DNA of 17,531 bases. It comes from Zopfochytrium polystomum (lineage: Eukaryota > Chytridiomycota > Chytridiomycetes > Chytridiales > Chytridiaceae). The notes below the pieces were generated by a model, which saw only the letters and a program-made list of their open reading frames with translations, was not told the DNA's origin and did no database searches. The position numbers and the translations under genes were made by a program. Below, in pieces: positions 1 to 7,524 of this stretch. The stretch lies in contig JAIVFJ010000635.1 of the NCBI GenBank assembly GCA_025765615.1, positions 1 through 17,531 of the forward strand. The letters run 5' to 3'. Every line of letters starts with the position of its first letter. Positions within the stretch are counted from its first letter, which is position 1.

Positions 1-115
1 CAAGAGCTTTTGTGGAGTCAAAGATTTCGTCAAGGAGGCCGCCTGCAATGTACTGCCGAGATGGAAGAACAACCTTGGGATTCAACAATTGAATAGCCTG
101 ACGGAAATAGGGATT
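1..115 (-). CDS. Probable hAT/DUF659-type transposase exon, partial at left edge
   Basis: Read on the minus strand from 115 down to 1, this is 38 open codons beginning NPYFRQAIQLLNPKV and continuing with LPSRQYIAGGLLDEI. A short hydrophobic helix, an asparagine-proline turn, then a Pro-Ser-Arg element followed by a Leu-Leu-Asp helix is the layout of the N-terminal catalytic part of hAT-family transposases (DUF659-like), where the pattern 'LNP..PPSR...LLD' recurs. The segment starts immediately after a CAG acceptor (rc of 116-118), and an in-frame TGA lies just upstream on that strand, so it behaves as an internal exon. The rest of the gene would lie beyond the left edge. The transposase would bind and cut the ends of its own element in the nucleus. 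I did not see any terminal repeat or other hAT domain here. Assignment rests on a short motif only and could be chance. Confidence 0.42.
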
Positions 116-228
116 CTGTCAACAGGTTGTCTGTCTTGCTCTCTGTCTCTGACTCTGTATGTTGGCTGTTGATGGAAAAGGAATAAAATTGTCTGCAATC
201 TCTCACTCTATCTCTGTCCCTTTCAAGC

Positions 229-290
229 TGGTGGGGTTGAAGGCGGGAAGCAGCCTCCACAGGGGGGCTCAGGGGGCAGGAGCCCCCATA
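229..290 (+). repeat. G/C-run stem-loop element, copy 1
   Basis: A G-rich start (GGTGGGGTTGAAGGCGGG) is followed by AGGGGGGCTCAGGGGGCAGG and AGCCCCC. The last part can fold on itself (GGGGGCTC... against GAGCCCCC). This copy shares the second half almost exactly with the copy at 1294-1377 and differs in the first half. It lies between pyrimidine-rich stretches like the others. Confidence 0.6.
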
Positions 291-627
291 CAGAGAAGCG
301 TGATGTGGCTGAACCCTGCTCCCCACCCAACTAAAATACTATTTCTGCTTATGATTTTGCAAAGTCAACTGGGCTGTTGTTTCATCATTCAATGATTTGT
401 CACTTTCTGAAAGTGGCAGTGAAATTCAAAAGGAAGGAAGTCAACAAGCTGTCTGTCTATCTGAGTGGAAGTCAACGGGTTGTCTGTCTACCTCCCTCCC
501 TGTCTCTGAGTCTGGGAGTGGCAGTCAACAGGCAGTCAATTGGTTCTCTGTCATCCTCAATGTCTCTTACTCTGGCTTTTGGGCTGTTGGTGGACAAGTT
601 ATCAAATCAGCCGCACCCTATCTCTTT

Positions 628-703
628 TGAGTGGGGGGGTTGAGGGGCATCAGTCCCCCCACAAGGGCTCAGGGGGTTCCTGCCCCTGACTCGAAAACAT
701 TTT
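628..703 (+). repeat. G/C-run stem-loop element, copy 2
   Basis: Same order as the other copies: a G run with TTGAGGGGC, a short loop, CCCCCC, then GGGCTCAGGGGG, a loop, CCCCTGACTCGAAAACA and a T/C tract. Two consecutive stem-loops are possible. The loop sequences differ from copy 3 while the paired G and C runs are kept, which is what structural constraint or repeated conversion would give. Confidence 0.6.
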
Positions 704-737
704 TCCCCTATCCCTCTACATGGCATGCCACTCACTG

Positions 738-830
738 CATCATTGTGGACTGCCACACTCTTCAGTATCTTCTTTTTTTACTTTTTTTTTGGGAAGGATT
801 GCTTATAAGTCAAAGGGCATCCCCTAGTCA
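738..830 (+). repeat. Dispersed repeat A, truncated and diverged copy A1
   Basis: Contains CATTGTGGACTGCCACAC, a T-rich tract, then AAGGATTGCTTATAAGTCAA and GGGCATCCCCTAG. The same blocks in the same order occur at 2219-2421 and, inverted, at 5925-6110. Compared with those, about 80 central bases are missing. No coding role is evident. Confidence 0.6.
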
Positions 831-1039
831 TCATCAATCTACTAAAGAAAACAAGGATTTGCAGCTAAACTGATTTTCTAATTGCAATTAGTGGAGCAGG
901 GCGGGGGGGTTAATTTTTTGTCTTTGGTGCCCAATCAAAGTTCGGTGGCAAAATCGGAAAAGTAAGGAGCTCATGCGTGTCTGTCCATCAGATATGTCTG
1001 TCTATCAGATTGTCTGTCAACCTCCCTGTCTGTAGGACT

Positions 1040-1085
1040 GGCAGTCAATGGCTGTCTGTCTCTGTCTGTCTCTCTATCGCATCGC

Positions 1086-1117
<32 letters not shown>

Positions 1118-1263
1118 ACTCTGTCTCTCTCCCTGTCTCTCTCCCTGTTTCTCTCTCTCCCTCTCCCTCTCCCGCTCTCTCCTCTCTCTGCCTCTGGCTC
1201 TCTCTCCCTGTCCTGCTTTCTCTCACACACTCTCTCTCCCTGCCACACACACACACACACACA

Positions 1264-1293
<30 letters not shown>
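1040..1293 (+). repeat. (TCTC)n / (TCTG)n tract with short (CA)n
   Basis: About 250 bases of nearly pure pyrimidine with CT and CTGT units, an 11-unit CA block near 1243-1264 and a (TC) run near 1264-1291. It directly abuts the third G/C stem-loop copy. Open frames here are translated microsatellite. Confidence 0.85.
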
Positions 1294-1294
<1 letters not shown>

Positions 1295-1377
1295 GAGCGG
1301 GGGGTTGAGGGGGGCGGCAGCCCCCCCCACCGGGGGGCTCAGGGGGCAGGAGCCCCCTGACTCAAAAACATATTTTC
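1294..1377 (+). repeat. G/C-run stem-loop element, copy 3 (most complete)
   Basis: Two potential hairpins stand in series: GGGGGGCGGCAGCCCCCC, then GGGGGGCTCAGGGGGC with AGCCCCCTGA. The element is preceded by (TC)n and followed by CTCAAAAACATATTTTCC. The downstream ACTC(G/A)AAAACAT block is shared with copy 2 and, more weakly, copy 4, which extends the unit beyond the G/C runs. Confidence 0.65.
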
Positions 1378-1617
1378 CTCTGTCTCTCTGTCTCTTCCTT
1401 ATCTCTCTATCTGTTTCACTGCCTCTGTCTCTGTCCCTCCCTGCAGTTCTTGGTTACTTTCTCGCTTGGGGGTGGGGCGACTCTGACCATCTCATTGGAG
1501 GCAGACCAACCCATCAGACAAGGCAGCTGCAAGCAACTCGACGCAGCCACAGGAAGGTGTCAGGATAGGCAAGTGAGGAGTCTCTTTCTCTCTCTCTCTC
1601 TCTATCTCTCTGATCGA

Positions 1618-1664
1618 TTGAGTTGGGGTGGAGGGGGGTGGGGAGCCCCCTGACTGAAAAAACA
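1618..1664 (+). repeat. G/C-run stem-loop element, copy 4 (short)
   Basis: Reads TTGGGGTGGAGGGGGGTGGG then AGCCCCCTGACTGAAAAAAC. It matches the beginning and end of copy 3 with the middle removed, as expected from deletion between the two hairpins. Preceded by (CT)n. Confidence 0.5.
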
Positions 1665-2218
1665 ATCCAGCTTCGCTCTCCTCCCTCCCTCCCTCCCGAC
1701 CTCTCTCTCGCTCTCTCTCTTTTGCATTTCAATCATGCTCTAAAACTAAAAATGGAATGAAGTCAATGGGCTGTCTGTCTATAAGAGTGGCAGTCAACGG
1801 GTTGTCTGTCTATCTCCCTATATCTGGGAGTGGCAGTCAATGGGCTGTGTGTCTCGATATCTATCTCTCTGTCTCTTTTCAGTCAACGGGCTGTTGTCTA
1901 TCTATCAATCAATGACTGCCTCTTTGTTTGAACTAAAGTCAACGGGCTGTTTGTGTTTCTCCCTCTGGGTTCTGTGAGCACTTTGGAGCCAGTGCCCAGC
2001 TGACTGTTGCATTCAACAGGCTGTCAGTCTTCCTGTTGCAGTCAAATGGGTTGCTGCATGAGCGGCCAAAGGCTGCAAGGGCAGCACTCAGTTTGTTGGA
2101 GGTCCCAGCTTTGCCAGTGTGGCTGTGCTGAAAGACTGCGACTTCTCTCTCTTTCTGTCCCCCTTTGTCTGTCAGTGTGTCAGTGGCTTGGGGCTAACAC
2201 TCTAAGCTTTGTTGGTCA

Positions 2219-2421
2219 CTCTCTGCTTGGCCTGCCACACAATGTTCATTGTGGCATGCCACTCTCCTTTCAATCCAGGGATAGATTACCTGTGTGTGGG
2301 ACAACCAATATCCATTGAAGGCTTTGTCTTTAATCATTTTTTCTCCTCTTTCTTTTTTTTTTTTTTTTTTTTATGTTCTTTGGCAAGGATTGCTTACAAA
2401 GTGACGGGCATCCCCAAGTAC
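2219..2421 (+). repeat. Dispersed repeat A, long copy A2
   Basis: A 200-base block with GCTTGGCCTGCCACACAATG, a small internal inverted repeat (GCCACACAATG against CATTGTGGC), CCAGGGATAGATTACC, GGACAACCAATATCCATTG, a 20-T run and GGCAAGGATTGCTTACAAAG. It is nearly the same over its length as the inverted copy at 5925-6110, even in the chance peptide it encodes. It may be a non-autonomous mobile element; its ends and target duplications are not clear. Confidence 0.7.
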
Positions 2422-2484
2422 TTGGTGAATTAGATCACAACAAACAGGCTTGTGATCCTTGACGAAGTGCTGCAGATGGTCCAA

Positions 2485-2497
2485 GTCTGTCTGCTTG

Positions 2498-2538
<41 letters not shown>

Positions 2539-2817
2539 CTCTTTCCTCTCTCTCTCTCTCTCTCTCTTCTGTCTTTCTCTCTGTCTCTCTCTCTCTCAAC
2601 GTCTGTCTCTCTCTGTCTGTCTCTCTTTCTCTCTGTCTGCCTGTCTTTCTCTCTGTTCTCTCTCTCCTCTTCTCTCTTCTCCTCTTCTCTCTCTCTCTCT
2701 CTTCTCCTCTCTCTCTTCTTCTCTCCTCTCTCTCTCTCTCTTCTCTCTCTCCTCTCTCTCTCTGTCTGTCTCTCTCTCTCTCTTTCTCTCTCTCTGTCGT
2801 CTGTCTATCTCTCTTTA
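2485..2817 (+). repeat. 330-base polypyrimidine tract, (TC)n with TCTG interruptions
   Basis: Almost every base on the plus strand is C or T, with isolated G in TCTG units and rare A. The tract has partial mirror symmetry (TCTC blocks), the composition needed for intramolecular triplex DNA. Open frames on both strands across it (Ser/Leu-rich plus, Arg/Glu-rich minus) are artefacts of the repeat. Confidence 0.9.
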
Positions 2818-3003
2818 TCGTTTTGGAGTGCGGGATTCCTTCCCGCAAACTCTTATTCTTGTCGGTGGATCAAGTTTACCAAGTTTTCCGCACCTTCCCC
2901 GACAATTGACCAGCGAGTAAACAAAAAAAAAACCAAAAAAAAAAAAATAAATAAATAATACGGAAAGAATGCACTGTCTCAGTGGACCCCAGAGATTGGT
3001 TTT

Positions 3004-3071
3004 ACAAACACACACACACGCTGCACACACACAAACTCGCACACGCACACACACACTCCACACTCCACACA

Positions 3072-3106
<35 letters not shown>
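3004..3106 (+). repeat. (CA)n microsatellite, interrupted
   Basis: About 100 bases of CACACA with TC and G interruptions, ending in a pure run near 3078-3104. It is the complement in type of the (GT)n array 330 bases downstream. Confidence 0.9.
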
Positions 3107-3109
3107 CAC

Positions 3110-3430
3110 ACACTCCATTTCAAGAGCCAGGGAAAATGGATTGATGAGCGCAACAATGAGTTGTCCCGATTCTCAGAGCAGCAAACCAGCGGCAGGTCGA
3201 CGCCCTCCCGCGGGGGCGCTCGTACTGTTAAGTAGCCTCCCACGCCACCACCATCACAACAACCTCGAGGACTTTCACGGCCACAGCCGGTGTTGAGCAC
3301 TGCTGAGCAAGTTGACAAAATTATTTGGGACGGACTTGGACAGTGAGGTTGGAGTTTTCAGGGGGGCGCCGGAAACAAGAGCAGAGCAAAGGCTGGGTGG
3401 GTTATCCGGTTGTAGGGTATAAGCATTTGT
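3110..3430 (+). other. Unassigned stretch between microsatellites, weak coding signal
   Basis: A plus-strand frame ending at the TAG at 3233-3235 reads GKWIDERNNELSRFSEQQTS and a basic Ser/Gly/Arg end, directly after a CAG that could be an acceptor. A second plus-strand frame from the ATG near 3144 is also open. Neither has a recognisable domain, and the flanking microsatellites make it hard to extend them. I regard it as a possible terminal exon only. Confidence 0.2.
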
Positions 3431-3436
3431 TTGTGA

Positions 3437-3554
3437 GTGTGTGTGTGTGCGTGTGCGTGTGTGTGGAGTGTGTGTGGAGTGTGTGTGGAGTGTGTGTGTG
3501 TGTGTGTGGAGTGTGTGTGTTTGTGTGTTGTGTGTGGTGTGTGTGTGTGGCGTG

Positions 3555-3603
<49 letters not shown>
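3437..3603 (+). repeat. (GT)n microsatellite, interrupted
   Basis: About 165 bases of GTGTGT with GGA, GC and TT interruptions and GTGTGTGGAGT as a recurring higher-order unit at the left. The Cys/Val frames here are translated repeat. Confidence 0.9.
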
Positions 3604-3606
<3 letters not shown>

Positions 3607-3862
3607 CGTTCTGCGCGCGTGTGTTTGTTGCGCCGTTTTGGGAAGGAATTGATTAATTGGTGTGATTTTGGATTTTGCACAAAATCCTATGCAGTGAAAA
3701 ATGTGAAGGCAGTCTTGTTTGTTTGTTTTTTTGTTTTTTTTTTTTTGGGTCGCTTGTTCCTTCTTTTTTCGGTTCTTTTTTTTTTTTTAATAAATATTTC
3801 AGCTTGCCCACTTCAAAACAAGAAACCGAATGCTGACAAGAGCATTGACAAGAGTATTCCTC

Positions 3863-4102
3863 CTACCCTTCTGTACTTTGCGGAAGGAGCTGCCACTGCA
3901 CTCCAGACTCGTCGTGGGCGGCGGGATCCTGCCAAGGGAAAAGTGTTAATTTTTCAAACAGGGTCGGAGGGTGCACCTTTTCGTACCTCTGCAAAAGCAG
4001 TGCGTCATCACTGTGCGTCCAATAATCCCTCCTTGCGACTCTCTCCAAGGTGTGCTGTTCGACCTGCGCATCACCGTCGCTGATTTCCTCATTAAAAATC
4101 AT
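3863..4102 (-). CDS. Probable terminal or internal exon of an unknown acidic protein
   Basis: Minus-strand frame from an ATG at 4102 to a TAG at 3863, 79 residues, beginning MIFNEEISDGDAQVEQHTLE. It is rich in charged and aromatic residues (RRDYWTHSDD, then LLLQRYEKVHPP and LFPWQDPAAHDE) with mixed codon use, very unlike the repeat-derived frames around it. A GT (GTAGGA) overlaps the final codon and could instead be a splice donor, so the stop may not be used. The frame stays open upstream of the ATG through an AT-rich stretch. I do not recognise the family. The next features on this strand are MITE-like repeats, so the upstream part is either beyond them or lost. Confidence 0.4.
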   Translation of the reverse strand: MIFNEEISDGDAQVEQHTLERVARRDYWTHSDDALLLQRYEKVHPPTLFEKLTLFPWQDPAAHDESGVQWQLLPQSTEG

Positions 4103-4200
4103 AACACTCACTAATTTAATAATATCTCTTTCAAGAAAGATGAATCCCGAGTTTAGAGTGTGTTGGCTAGAAAAGAAAATATAAAACGTGTAACTTTTTG

Positions 4201-4347
4201 TTACTGTGAATTTCATGTACCTTGAGATTTGAGGCAGCAAAAAAAAGTTTGGTGGAGGGCAAAAAAAAACTTTTGACTACTGGAGACAGACCACTCCTCC
4301 TAATTGAAAGCTTTTTTTTTGTCTCAAGGAATATGAATTCACTGTAA
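4201..4347. mobile_element. MITE-like inverted-repeat element 1
   Basis: Left end TTACTGTGAATTTCATGTAC followed by CTTGAGA; right end, read on the minus strand, TTACAGTGAATTCATATTCC followed by CTTGAGAC. Inside the termini both sides carry an A/T run next to AAGCTTT or AAGTTT, so the symmetry continues inward. There is no coding capacity. TTA at both outer ends is compatible with a TA or TWA target duplication, as in Tc1/mariner or PIF/Harbinger-derived MITEs, but the length is too short to prove it. The element at 4398-4593 has the same termini. Confidence 0.65.
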
Positions 4348-4397
4348 TCTTGAGGAATGAATAAACAAAAATCCACAAAACAAAAATCCCAGTAAAA

Positions 4398-4593
4398 TTA
4401 CAGTGAATTTCATATTCCTTGAGATTTTGGGGCAAAAAAAAAAAAAGGTTTGTGGGGACCGAAAAAAAAGCTTTCGATTAGGAAGGGTGGTCTGTCTCCA
4501 CTTCGGGGTGGTCCATCTCCAATAGTCAAAAGCTTTTTTTCAGTCCCCCCAAAATTTGCCCCAAAAGCTCAAGGAATATGAAATTCACAGTTG
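4398..4593. mobile_element. MITE-like inverted-repeat element 2
   Basis: The terminal inverted repeats are about 39 bases and nearly perfect: the left starts TTACAGTGAATTTCATATTC and continues to TTGGGGCAAA; the right end on the minus strand reads CAACTGTGAATTTCATATTC and continues to the same TTGGGGCAAA with one mismatch. Subterminal parts are also paired (AAAGCTTT with a G/C run), and the centre has GGTGGTCTGTCTCC and GGTGGTCCATCTCC. No open frame. It is a close relative of element 1, 50 bases to the left; the gap holds a doubled AACAAAAATCC. Confidence 0.75.
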
Positions 4594-4599
4594 AGAAGT

Positions 4600-5600
4600 A
4601 TTGAAAAATCATTTTTTCAAGCAAAAATGCCAACTGAGTGCTGTGGAGTATTTTCTATTCTTTTGAGGAAGATTAAATCAATTTTATTTAAAGATTTTAA
4701 AAAGCTAATAAGGTATACTGAAGCAGTAAATTAAATAAACAGATAAAACGAAAAGATTTAATTTAATTTTTTTGAAAATACACTTAAGAGCAAGGTTCAA
4801 ACGCATTGCCATTTCTTCGCCTTCTGGAAAAAAAGATTTTGTTAGTTTCAGCCAATCAGAATACTTTTTTTTTAGCACCATCTCCACTTCTTCCGCCATT
4901 TTGATAAAAAAAAATAGATAAAGTAATAAAAAAAAACAAAATAGACAAAGACAAAGACATAAGAATAAGTTACCTGGCAAAATCTAGAGTATAAAAAAAT
5001 TGAATTTTGAAGTTGAATTTGAAGAGTCACAGACGGCACACAAACAAAAGAAATAAGAAACAAAAAGAATGTGTGACTACATTGTGGAAAAAGGACCTAG
5101 GAAAGGAGCTGAATGCAGTGTTCGATCCAAAGATGAAAATATTAAATGTGCTAGACACAGACAGAAAAATACAGTTGAAGAAGTAAATGAAAAAGCAGAA
5201 ATAAATAAAAACAAGAATTGAATTTAGTTGCTCCTCAATTAGAGCTCAGTTCAAATGGATCACCATTTCATGCACCATCAAAAAAAGACTTTTTTTTTGT
5301 TTCTGACAATCAAAAACTGGCAGCGTTTTTGTTGCTGCACCATTTCTTCCTATGAAGAAAAGGCAGAAGAAAAGTATCAACCTTGATCGTTTTCTTGCTC
5401 CATTTTATTTTCCAGGAATAAAAAAATGAAAGGAAAAAATGAAAAATGCAGAAAAAAAGAAAAAAAATAAAATAAAAATCCAAAACGAAAAGGTGGAGGA
5501 AATGACAGTGGAGTGATGTGATCCAGAGTTTTTCACTTTTTTATTGTTTGTGAGGAAATGGCGATGGCAACGCATTTGAACCTTGATCATTAATACCGCT
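4600..5600. repeat. AT-rich region with three diverged copies of one repeat
   Basis: Minus strand 4900-4787, minus strand 5345-5240 and plus strand 5500-5590 share the order GAAGAAAT(G)G, a T/A-rich centre, TTTTTTT, GAAATGG and (C/A)(G/A)TTTGAAC. The first encodes a chance-looking but clean peptide MAEEVEMVLKKKYSDWLKL on the minus strand, so it could be the least decayed copy of something coding; the other two have stops. The second and third lie head to head around 5400. The rest is A/T-rich and I see no other gene. Confidence 0.4.
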
Positions 5601-5702
5601 TTGTTGGGCCAAACATGGAAAAAAAAGTAAGAAAAAGAGAAAACGAGAGAATAGGGGAAGAAAAAGGGGCGACGCAAGGCCGCGCCCGTCGGCGCGAAAG
5701 TA
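5600..5702 (+). repeat. Purine-rich dispersed repeat R, copy 1
   Basis: ACCGCTTT, then ATGGAAAAAAAAGTAAGAAA, AGAGAAAACGAGA, GGGGCGACGCAAGGCCGCG and GGCGCGAAAG. The same blocks in the same order and orientation occur at 8003-8124. Both copies could start a Lys/Arg/Glu-rich frame at the shared ATG, but a 60-70 residue frame of that composition is expected by chance. Confidence 0.65.
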
Positions 5703-5924
5703 CCAGCTCCCCCATGAGCCACGTTCAGAGGAACAACATGCATTCTCTCCAAGCCCACCTAATTTATTGTTTATTTTTGGCACTTGTACATACACGCATA
5801 AGGTTGGGGGGACTTTAGCATTTGTGGTGGATGCTCCAAGTCAGGGGGAGTTGACTAGTCAATTTTCTCTCTCTCTGTTTTGGGCCATTTCTCTTTTTCC
5901 TTTTTTCTTCAATCTGACTAGGGG

Positions 5925-6110
5925 ATGCCTGTTGACTTGTGAGCAATCCTTGCCAAAAACATAAAAAAAAAAAAAAGAAGAGAAAAAATGATTAAAGACA
6001 AAGCCTTCAATGTATATTGGTTGTCCCACACACAGGCAATCTGTCCCTGGATTGAAAGGTGAGTGGCATGCCACAATGAACATTGTGTGGCAGGCCAAGC
6101 AGCCCTCTGA
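5925..6110 (-). repeat. Dispersed repeat A, long copy A3 (inverted relative to A2)
   Basis: Reverse complement matches 2219-2421: GGCAAGGATTGCTCACAAGT, a T run, the GACAACCAATA block, GATTGCCTGTGTGTGGG and CCACACAATGTTCATTGTGG. Its outer part (CAACAGGCATCCCCTAGTCAG) matches copy A1 better than A2 does, so A1 and A3 share an end that A2 has lost or changed. Confidence 0.7.
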
Positions 6111-6119
6111 ATGCTCATT

Positions 6120-6660
6120 CTTTGTGTTTGAGACCCCCCTGTTAGACAGATCAGTGGGGATGCTTTGTGGACTAGGCAAGTAGTAGGGTTGAAACACCCC
6201 CTAGACAACAGCCCAATAAAGTTAGTTTTAGCCTATTATTTGCTTTCCCTCGCTCTAGGGCCCAGATCCCAGGGTTTAAGGAGTGAGTATAGTCTCACAT
6301 TCCTAGAACTGAGAAGAGAAGTGAAAAGAGAAGTGAGAAGAGAAATGTGAAGGGGAAATATGCAATTGAATATAAGTGTAAGTGAAAAGGACGCGTGTCA
6401 GGAACTTTCCACTGTCTTTCAAACAAGTTGGTGAATCCTCAACAGCTTTTTAAAAAAACTGGTAATAGCATGAGCGTTAATGTGTTGAAAGCACAAATAT
6501 TAAAATGCACTAAAGTCACATGACATTGTTCTAAATTCTGTCCTTAAAAAAGTCCTTGACACTAACGGCTGTAGCGCTCAGAGCTTTTTCAATATCTCAC
6601 TTTTTACTTATCTTTTACATGTTCAATATAATGTCTTGCTTTTTCAGTCAAATATGTGGG
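6120..6660. other. No recognisable gene
   Basis: Mixed composition with a short purine repeat (GAAGAGAAGTGAAAAGAG units) at about 6308-6352. Open frames are short and have no splice context or domain. It could contain intron sequence of the minus-strand exon at 6666-6898. Confidence 0.5.
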
Positions 6661-6665
6661 CATAC

Positions 6666-6898
6666 CTGCAACCAGTACACTTTTTGTCGCCCAAAAACAA
6701 CCCAAAAAAAAGGCCCGTACAAAAGCATGTCTTTATTTGCTTGTGAAAAGTATAAAAATCATTTTGAGGCTTTTCTGTTTCATAATCACTCCAGCATTTC
6801 TCACAAGTTTCAATAGTATGAGTATGATTTTCTTTTGAATACTCATCATCACACTTTTTCAAGTCATTTTTTGCAGTTGGTGCTGAACTCAAAGTGGA
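6666..6898 (-). CDS. Probable internal exon, Cys- and charge-rich unknown protein
   Basis: On the minus strand the segment begins right after TTGAATTCTAG (acceptor) and ends GTTGCAG before GTATGC (donor), and is open for its whole 77 codons. The peptide starts STLSSAPTAKNDLKKCDDEY and contains ENHTHTIETCEKCWSDYETE, then a Cys-x-Cys and a hydrophobic end. Cys/His spacing (CEKC, H-x-H) hints at metal binding, but I cannot assign a zinc-finger family. Codon use is AT-rich and even, unlike the repeat frames nearby. Upstream and downstream exons on this strand were not found with confidence. It may be part of a host gene or the remnant of a transposon gene. Confidence 0.4.
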
Positions 6899-7430
6899 CT
6901 AGAATTCAACCTTTTTTTTAAACTCGCATTTAAATCGAGGGCGAGAGTTATTTTGGTAGAATAATGGAACGTAAGCGACAATCTGAAAAAATTTTCAAAA
7001 AATTCATATAATATGTTTGGCGGAGTAAATAAGAAAGGAAATTTATGATATGTTGGCAATTTGGATGAGGACTTAATCGAGTGGTGAATATAAAAACAGA
7101 TGTTCAAATAAAGGTTACGACTAAATTGTGCCCGAGTGGCATGGGCGGCTTTGGATGTGTGACGTTTAGCAGGCTCCACTGCCCGCCTCGCCCAACCCCT
7201 GCGGCGGGCCGGCATTCGGTGTTCCGGCTCTCATTATTTTTCTTTTTGTTTATTTTGTGTTTATTTTTGTTTATTCTTTTTTTAATTTTTTTTTTTTCTT
7301 TCACATACAAGTCAAACAACAAAAACTATCGAAAAAAACGAAAGGGACAGTCCAAAATGACAGCCCATCTGCGGACAGAGCTGCAGTCGCGTACAAAAAA
7401 GATGGACACGGGAGAGAGGCAGACATGGGA
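6899..7430. other. No recognisable gene
   Basis: AT-rich to about 7110, a short GC-rich patch at 7130-7225, then T-rich. Open frames are short and change composition with the repeats. A minus-strand intron upstream of the 6666-6898 exon would lie here. Confidence 0.5.
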
Positions 7431-7433
7431 GAG

Positions 7434-7441
7434 AGGCAGAC

Positions 7442-7485
<44 letters not shown>

Positions 7486-7524
7486 GACAGACAGAGAGAG
7501 GGAGAGAGAGAGAGAGAGAGAGAG
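7434..7524 (+). repeat. (GACA)n-(GA)n microsatellite
   Basis: About 58 bases of GACA units followed by about 30 bases of GA, preceded by a duplicated GGGAGAGAGGCAGACAT. It is the complement in type of the (TCTG)n and (TC)n tracts at the left of the window, that is, the purine-rich strand has changed sides. Confidence 0.9.

Larger units (their letters stand above)
118..2056 (+). repeat. Interspersed motif related to AGTCAACGGGCTGTCTGTCT, about eleven copies
   Basis: Copies with small changes begin near 118, 364, 439, 469, 520, 1042, 1759, 1793, 1834, 1880, 1934 and 2040; a further weak one is near 2012. The conserved core is AGTCAA(C/T)(G/A)GG(C/T)TGT, usually followed by CTGTCTATCT and often preceded by GAGTGGC. 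Spacing is irregular (about 30 to 500 bases), so it is not a simple tandem array. It may be what is left of a degraded minisatellite or of a mobile sequence with a (TCTG)n tail. No function can be read from it. Confidence 0.6.
116..2480. repeat. Pyrimidine-rich, repeat-dominated region without convincing genes
   Basis: The plus strand is strongly biased to C and T, with scattered CTGTCTGTCT blocks, (TC)n, a short (CA)n at about 1243-1264 and T/C-rich spacers. Open frames in this stretch translate to Ser/Leu/Val/Cys or Arg/Glu low-complexity strings in several frames on both strands, which is what (TCTG)n and (TC)n give by chance. No splice-bounded exon, RNA gene or recognisable domain was found. 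The structured content is the interspersed AGTCAACGGG motif, the G/C-run stem-loop element and two copies of a dispersed repeat, listed separately. Confidence 0.75.

Noticed and set aside
977..1360. Long Ser/Leu open frames on the plus strand and Arg/Glu frames on the minus strand
   Set aside because: They are translations of (TC)n and (TCTG)n, open in several frames at once, with no start context, splice sites or domains.
2435..2958. Open frames of 137-168 codons across the polypyrimidine tract
   Set aside because: Pure repeat translation; a (TC)n tract lacks stop codons in most frames.
3402..3680. His/Thr-rich and Cys/Val-rich frames in the (GT)n array
   Set aside because: Alternating dinucleotides give these peptides automatically on both strands.
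4790..4815. tRNA T-loop-like GGTTCAAAC
   Set aside because: No acceptor stem or anticodon arm can be built around it, and the same word recurs in the related repeat copies.
7434..7492. CRISPR-like array in the GACA region
   Set aside because: No spacers; it is a plain tetranucleotide microsatellite in a eukaryotic context.
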